From: Kuschelorhynchus macadamiae | Taxonomy: Eukaryota > Arthropoda > Insecta > Coleoptera > Curculionidae | Assembly: GCA_030620095.1 (NCBI GenBank) | Contig: JAUTXW010000884.1 | Location: 930,001-994,000, forward strand | Length of the DNA stretch: 64,000 bases | Direction: 5' to 3' | Made by a program: the position numbers and the translations under genes | The notes under the pieces: model-generated | Databases searched by the model: none | Told to the model about the DNA's origin: nothing | What the model saw: the letters and a program-made list of their open reading frames with translations, nothing else | Shown here: positions 60,576-64,000 of the stretch, piece after piece | Layout: the number at the start of each line of letters is the position of its first letter | How positions within the stretch are numbered: position 1 is the stretch's first letter

Positions 60576-61005
60576 AAAAAAGTAAGAACAAAGGGGAAAT
60601 TGGGGTTAGAATGTCTACACAATTTAAGGATGAATAACTCAAAAATAAAATGTAATGCAATAAACTTGATTTCGGATTTGTGATCAAGACCCCAAATTCT
60701 ACCTAAAATCAAAAAATCATTAAAATCAGCGATGATGTAAAAAGATAAATAATTACCAGAAATAGTTCTACTAGCTGAATCTTTTTCTTGTTGAAGTGGC
60801 AAGTCAACTAATAATATAAAAGTGGAATGACATTTGACAATTTGACATTTGACTTTAACAGTTGCAGAATGCAGTTGTGATCCATGTCTGTGATTTAATA
60901 CTTTTCATATTTGGTTTGTAAGAGAAACTTTGGATTTATTATCACTATTAACAGATATCCATGCTATAAAGTGATTAGGCATTCTCTAGTACCTGCAAAA
61001 TTTCA
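60576..61005 (+). promoter_or_regulatory. Pinin upstream region
   Basis: Contains the 5' UTR and promoter of pinin by position. A TATA-like ATATAAAAG lies near 60813, but no element is convincing. AATTTGACATTTGAC near 60838 is a short direct repeat. Confidence 0.25.
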
Positions 61006-64000
61006 ATGGGTACAGAAATTTTAAAATCTTTCAGCCACTTACAAAGTGAGCTTGAAGAGGCTAAGACTAGTCTTAAGGGAGTAGATGAAAATATAAAGCG
61101 CCTTATAGGTAGAGACCCTAGTGATTTGCCTCCAAGACCCGGTCAGAAAAGACCTTTAGATGATAAGAACACCCGACAGTCGTTTTCAAAATTCAATAGA
61201 GGATTTGAAAATGATGATTTCTCTGCGAAACGTAGAAATCCAAATGCCGTGTCAGTTTTTAAACGGTTATCTGATAAAGTACCTGAGGACAATGTAAAGA
61301 CCCCTTCCAGAGGTCTTATTAGTAAAGTGATAGCCGCACCTAAAGAGGTACCAAGTAGACAAGCGGTTTTAGACAAGCAAAATAAGGACGAAAGGTTCAA
61401 GGCTAGAAATCGTAGGATGTTTGGAGCTCTGTTGGGAACTTTACAAAGATTTCAACAAGAAGAATGTAAATTAAAGAAAAGGGTATGTACGCTTCTGTAT
61501 TGTTATTTTATACACATTAAATACATCTAGTTAGATATTTATGTTGGGTACAATCTGCTGGCTGTTCAAAAAAGCATCTTGGGTAATGGAAAATGGAACT
61601 TAGAGTTGCAAGCATTAGAAATCATGTCTAATCCTGCATGCACTATGAATTAGAACCCATTCTAATCCTGCATGCCTTACCTGTTAAATGTTAATCCTAT
61701 TTTAGTATATGAGAACAGAGATGTCCTACCCAGTTTTTAATATGCCTAAATTGTTTTGGATTAAATATTTACTTTGTAGATGAGATTATATTTAGAACAG
61801 TGTCTAATTTGATAGTTATAGGATTAAGATGACTTATGTAACAAATTTTCTAATTGTAACAATTACGAAGTACAATATTAACATGATCAAAACTTAAGTA
61901 AACCAAAACTTTGAAATTACATGACAATTAGATCTACCTTTTTAGCTCGCTTTTTGGTAAATCTGGGGGTTAAGTAATAAGTTTTGCAGTAAAGGAAGTT
62001 ACAAATAAGATTTTTTCATTTTAATTTTTATTAAGTATGTTATTTTTTTTTAGGAAGACAAACGCACACAAATTGAAAAAAAAATAGAGGAACATGAGCA
62101 ACAAGAAAAAGATGAAATTAAGAAAGAAAGACAGGAACTGTTTCTTAATAGAAAAAAGAAACAGCAAGAAATTAAAATGATTGAATTGAAAATGCTGAGG
62201 ATGAAAGAATATACAGCTTGGGAACAGTCGCAGAAACCAAGAACAAGCTTTATTGTTACTAAAGCAAAACCCCACATCCATTATTTACCGAGAAAAATGG
62301 ATGATAAAGCAAAAGAACTTTTGGAAAAATCCAAAAAGGATGTTGAAGGTACATAATCAAGAATCCCTTATTAAAATTAGGTGTTTAGGGAAGTAATTGC
62401 CTGTATTTAGTTCTGGGCATTCTCTTAAGTGTTCAGAATATTTAAAAGAAACTATTTAATATTTATGTTTGTTAAGAATCAGACGCTTTAGTAGATGGAG
62501 TCAAATTATACTTCACTATCTTAAAAAAAATCATCCTGACAAAGTTAAAGTAATGTATAATGTAATATCTTGATATGATGTTTATAACTAGATATAACTA
62601 AGGCATTCGACACCATCGATTTTGATTACCTACTGGCTAAACTTTATTATTATGGAATTCATGATGAAGTGTTCAACTGGCTGATTAGTTATCTGAGGCG
62701 GTGATTTCAGCAGACTATACTGGATAAAAATGATTCTTGTGGCACATTGATCTCGAGTCTTAGAGAAATTAATTTTCAATTTGCCTTTTAAGGATAGCAG
62801 TGATGATTGCTTGTGTTAATGACGATCTAAGTCTTCTTAAAAAAGGGGCGAATAGAAATTGCTTATTTTTAAACCTGTCAAAGACATTGCTTTTCCTTGT
62901 TGGCTCTTCAAAAATGCTAGATTATCTGCAGTGGTCTTCCTATCCATGTTTGTGGTAATCCAATTCCTACTGTACAGTCTGCAATAAATCCGGAACTTGT
63001 TATTGATTGCAATCTAAAGTTTAACAAGGATGTCAGAATTTTATATGCCAAAAGGCACACCTTAGCCTCAAACCACTTATCTCTTAAATATCGTCTTGAC
63101 ATTCTTGAATAAAAAGTAAAAATTTAACACTCTTAGCCAAAACTAAATTCTGCTTAAAAATCACATGTACAAAACAAATAAAATTAAAAAATGATTTTAA
63201 AAATAAAATGTTTTTAAAGGCATTAAATCACTTCTTTGACTCCAGCAGCAAGAGTTTCACCCTATTTTCTTGGTAATATTTTATAGGGACATTGGAGATT
63301 TTTGTTGCAATGCTCCCCCTAGCAGCATTAATGGTGTAAACTACATTTATTAAAAATAGAGTTTTTAAATTCCATGTTGTCTTGTCAACTGTGCCTGTAG
63401 TCAACCCATGATTAATGATTTTTAATTTTTTTTTCAGAACAAATTGAAACGAGAAGGCAAGCTGTATATGAAGAATTAAATCATATAGAAGAACGCATGA
63501 AAAGAAATTTTGAAATTAAAAATAATATAGAAACAAAGGAAGAAAAATCATCTGATCGACACGATCGTCATGGAAGCGACAGTGAACTAGATGAGGATGG
63601 AGATGCTAAAATCAAGTCATTGTCACCTTCAGATAATAAAATGAAATCGCCTTCACCTGTAGATAGTAATATTAAGCTACAGTCACCAAAACCGGAAGAG
63701 GAAAAAGAACAAACTGAGAAGGAAGATGAAAAAACCTGTGTAACAGGAACTGAGGAAGAACTGAAGATAGAACAATCAGAAAATAGTGAAATGAAAGCAG
63801 AAAATAGTGAGATGCAAGTTTCAGACACTCAAAATAATGATATTGATCCACAAACTAATGTTGACAATAATGTGGAGAGTGAGCAAATGACTCTTAATAG
63901 TCTTTATGATAATCTTGATCCAAATATTAACATGAATTCTTTAAATCCTGCTGTAAACAGTTTGAATATTTATAGTCAAACTAGTGAAATATCAAATGTA
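61006..64000 (+). CDS. pnn: Pinin, 3'-partial, three exons visible
   Basis: Pinin is a nuclear SR-related protein of the exon-junction and ASAP/PSAP complexes, acting in splicing. Exons are 61006-61482, 62054-62348 and 63438 to beyond the window edge, with GT/AG borders and matching phases. The N-terminus (GTEILKSFSHLQSELEEAKT, then GVDENIKRLIGRDPSD) matches the conserved pinin start with its coiled coil and GRDP box. Residues about 140-160 hold RNRRMFGALLGTLQRFQQEE, the core pinin/SDK motif. Exon 2 is a long charged coiled coil ending KPHIHYLPRKM, as in the family. Exon 3 is a Glu/Ser/Lys-rich acidic tail that continues off the edge. Start is the first Met, at the family start. Confidence 0.95.
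61483..62053. other. Pinin intron 1
   Basis: TCTAATCCTGCATGC occurs twice, near 61626 and 61662, as a short direct repeat. Nothing else recognised. Confidence 0.5.
62590..63115 (+). mobile_element. LINE reverse transcriptase relic in pinin intron 2
   Basis: The plus strand reads DITKAFDTIDFDYLLAKLYY and HDEVFNWLISYLRR (62595-62700), the fourth to fifth RT motifs of LINEs. After decay, near 62930-63110 it reads GLPIHVCGNPIPTVQSA and LVIDCNLKFNKDV, the thumb region. The palm YADD segment between is lost. Dead fragment, same direction as pinin. Confidence 0.65.

Noticed and set aside
61143..61400. Minus-strand open frame inside pinin exon 1
   Set aside because: Shadow of the well-supported pinin frame.
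62021..62281. Phe-rich minus-strand open frames over pinin exon 2
   Set aside because: They arise from the reverse complement of a Lys/Glu-rich coiled coil.

Overview
This is eukaryotic, very AT-rich, intron-containing DNA. Gene content and repeat families (DD41D mariner-like elements, a P element, Transib, Penelope-like and jockey-like retroelements, long (TA)n tracts) point to an insect. A beetle is my best guess, but that is inference from the repeats and not proven. No prokaryotic, organellar, rRNA or tRNA genes were seen.

Four host genes can be assembled from exons. (1) Cystathionine beta-synthase (CBS), + strand, nine exons from 4325 to 22145. Its 5' exons with the haem-binding N-terminus were not found here, so the gene enters from the left. 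(2) A microsomal glutathione S-transferase of the MAPEG family (MGST1-like), - strand, three exons between 37891 and 24138. (3) A SAYSvFN-domain protein (SAYSD1-like), - strand, two exons, 56375 to 55686. (4) Pinin (pnn), + strand, starting at 61006 and running off the right edge. CBS and MGST1 are convergent (3' ends about 2 kb apart); SAYSD1 and pinin are divergent, with 4.6 kb of repeats between them. The genes do not form an obvious functional unit, although CBS (transsulfuration to cysteine) and MGST1 (glutathione use) both touch thiol metabolism.

Most of the rest is transposable elements. 1-3.6 kb: LINE fragments and a hAT relic. CBS introns: a mariner-like element with a truncated end (A, 4.56-6.90 kb), a Penelope-like relic (7.4-7.9 kb), a complete mariner-like element whose transposase gene has a 760-bp intron (B1, 9.43-12.41 kb), an IS630/Tc1-like relic (F, 15.6-16.8 kb) and a mariner-like element with about 600-bp terminal inverted repeats (C, 19.06-21.65 kb). 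MGST1 intron 2: a complete P element (24.93-29.03 kb) with 28-bp perfect ends and an 8-bp target duplication. MGST1 intron 1: a Transib (RAG1-like) element (33.18-36.27 kb) with CACTGTG ends and a 5-bp CGCCA duplication, sitting in a decayed tandem array.

38.7-55.1 kb is intergenic and almost entirely repeats: a Penelope-like fragment tandemly duplicated together with a (TA)n tract, a pogo/Tigger relic, a mariner-like element with about 930-bp inverted repeats nested inside an older inverted repeat that carries hammerhead-ribozyme-like cores (42.9-46.9 kb), two LINEs, and a second copy of the intron-bearing mariner (B2, 52.04-55.05 kb).

The most noteworthy items are the Transib and P elements with clean ends and target duplications, the intron-bearing DD41D transposase, and the recurrent hammerhead-like cores. 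Almost all transposases carry at least one frameshift or stop, so nothing here is clearly autonomous as assembled.
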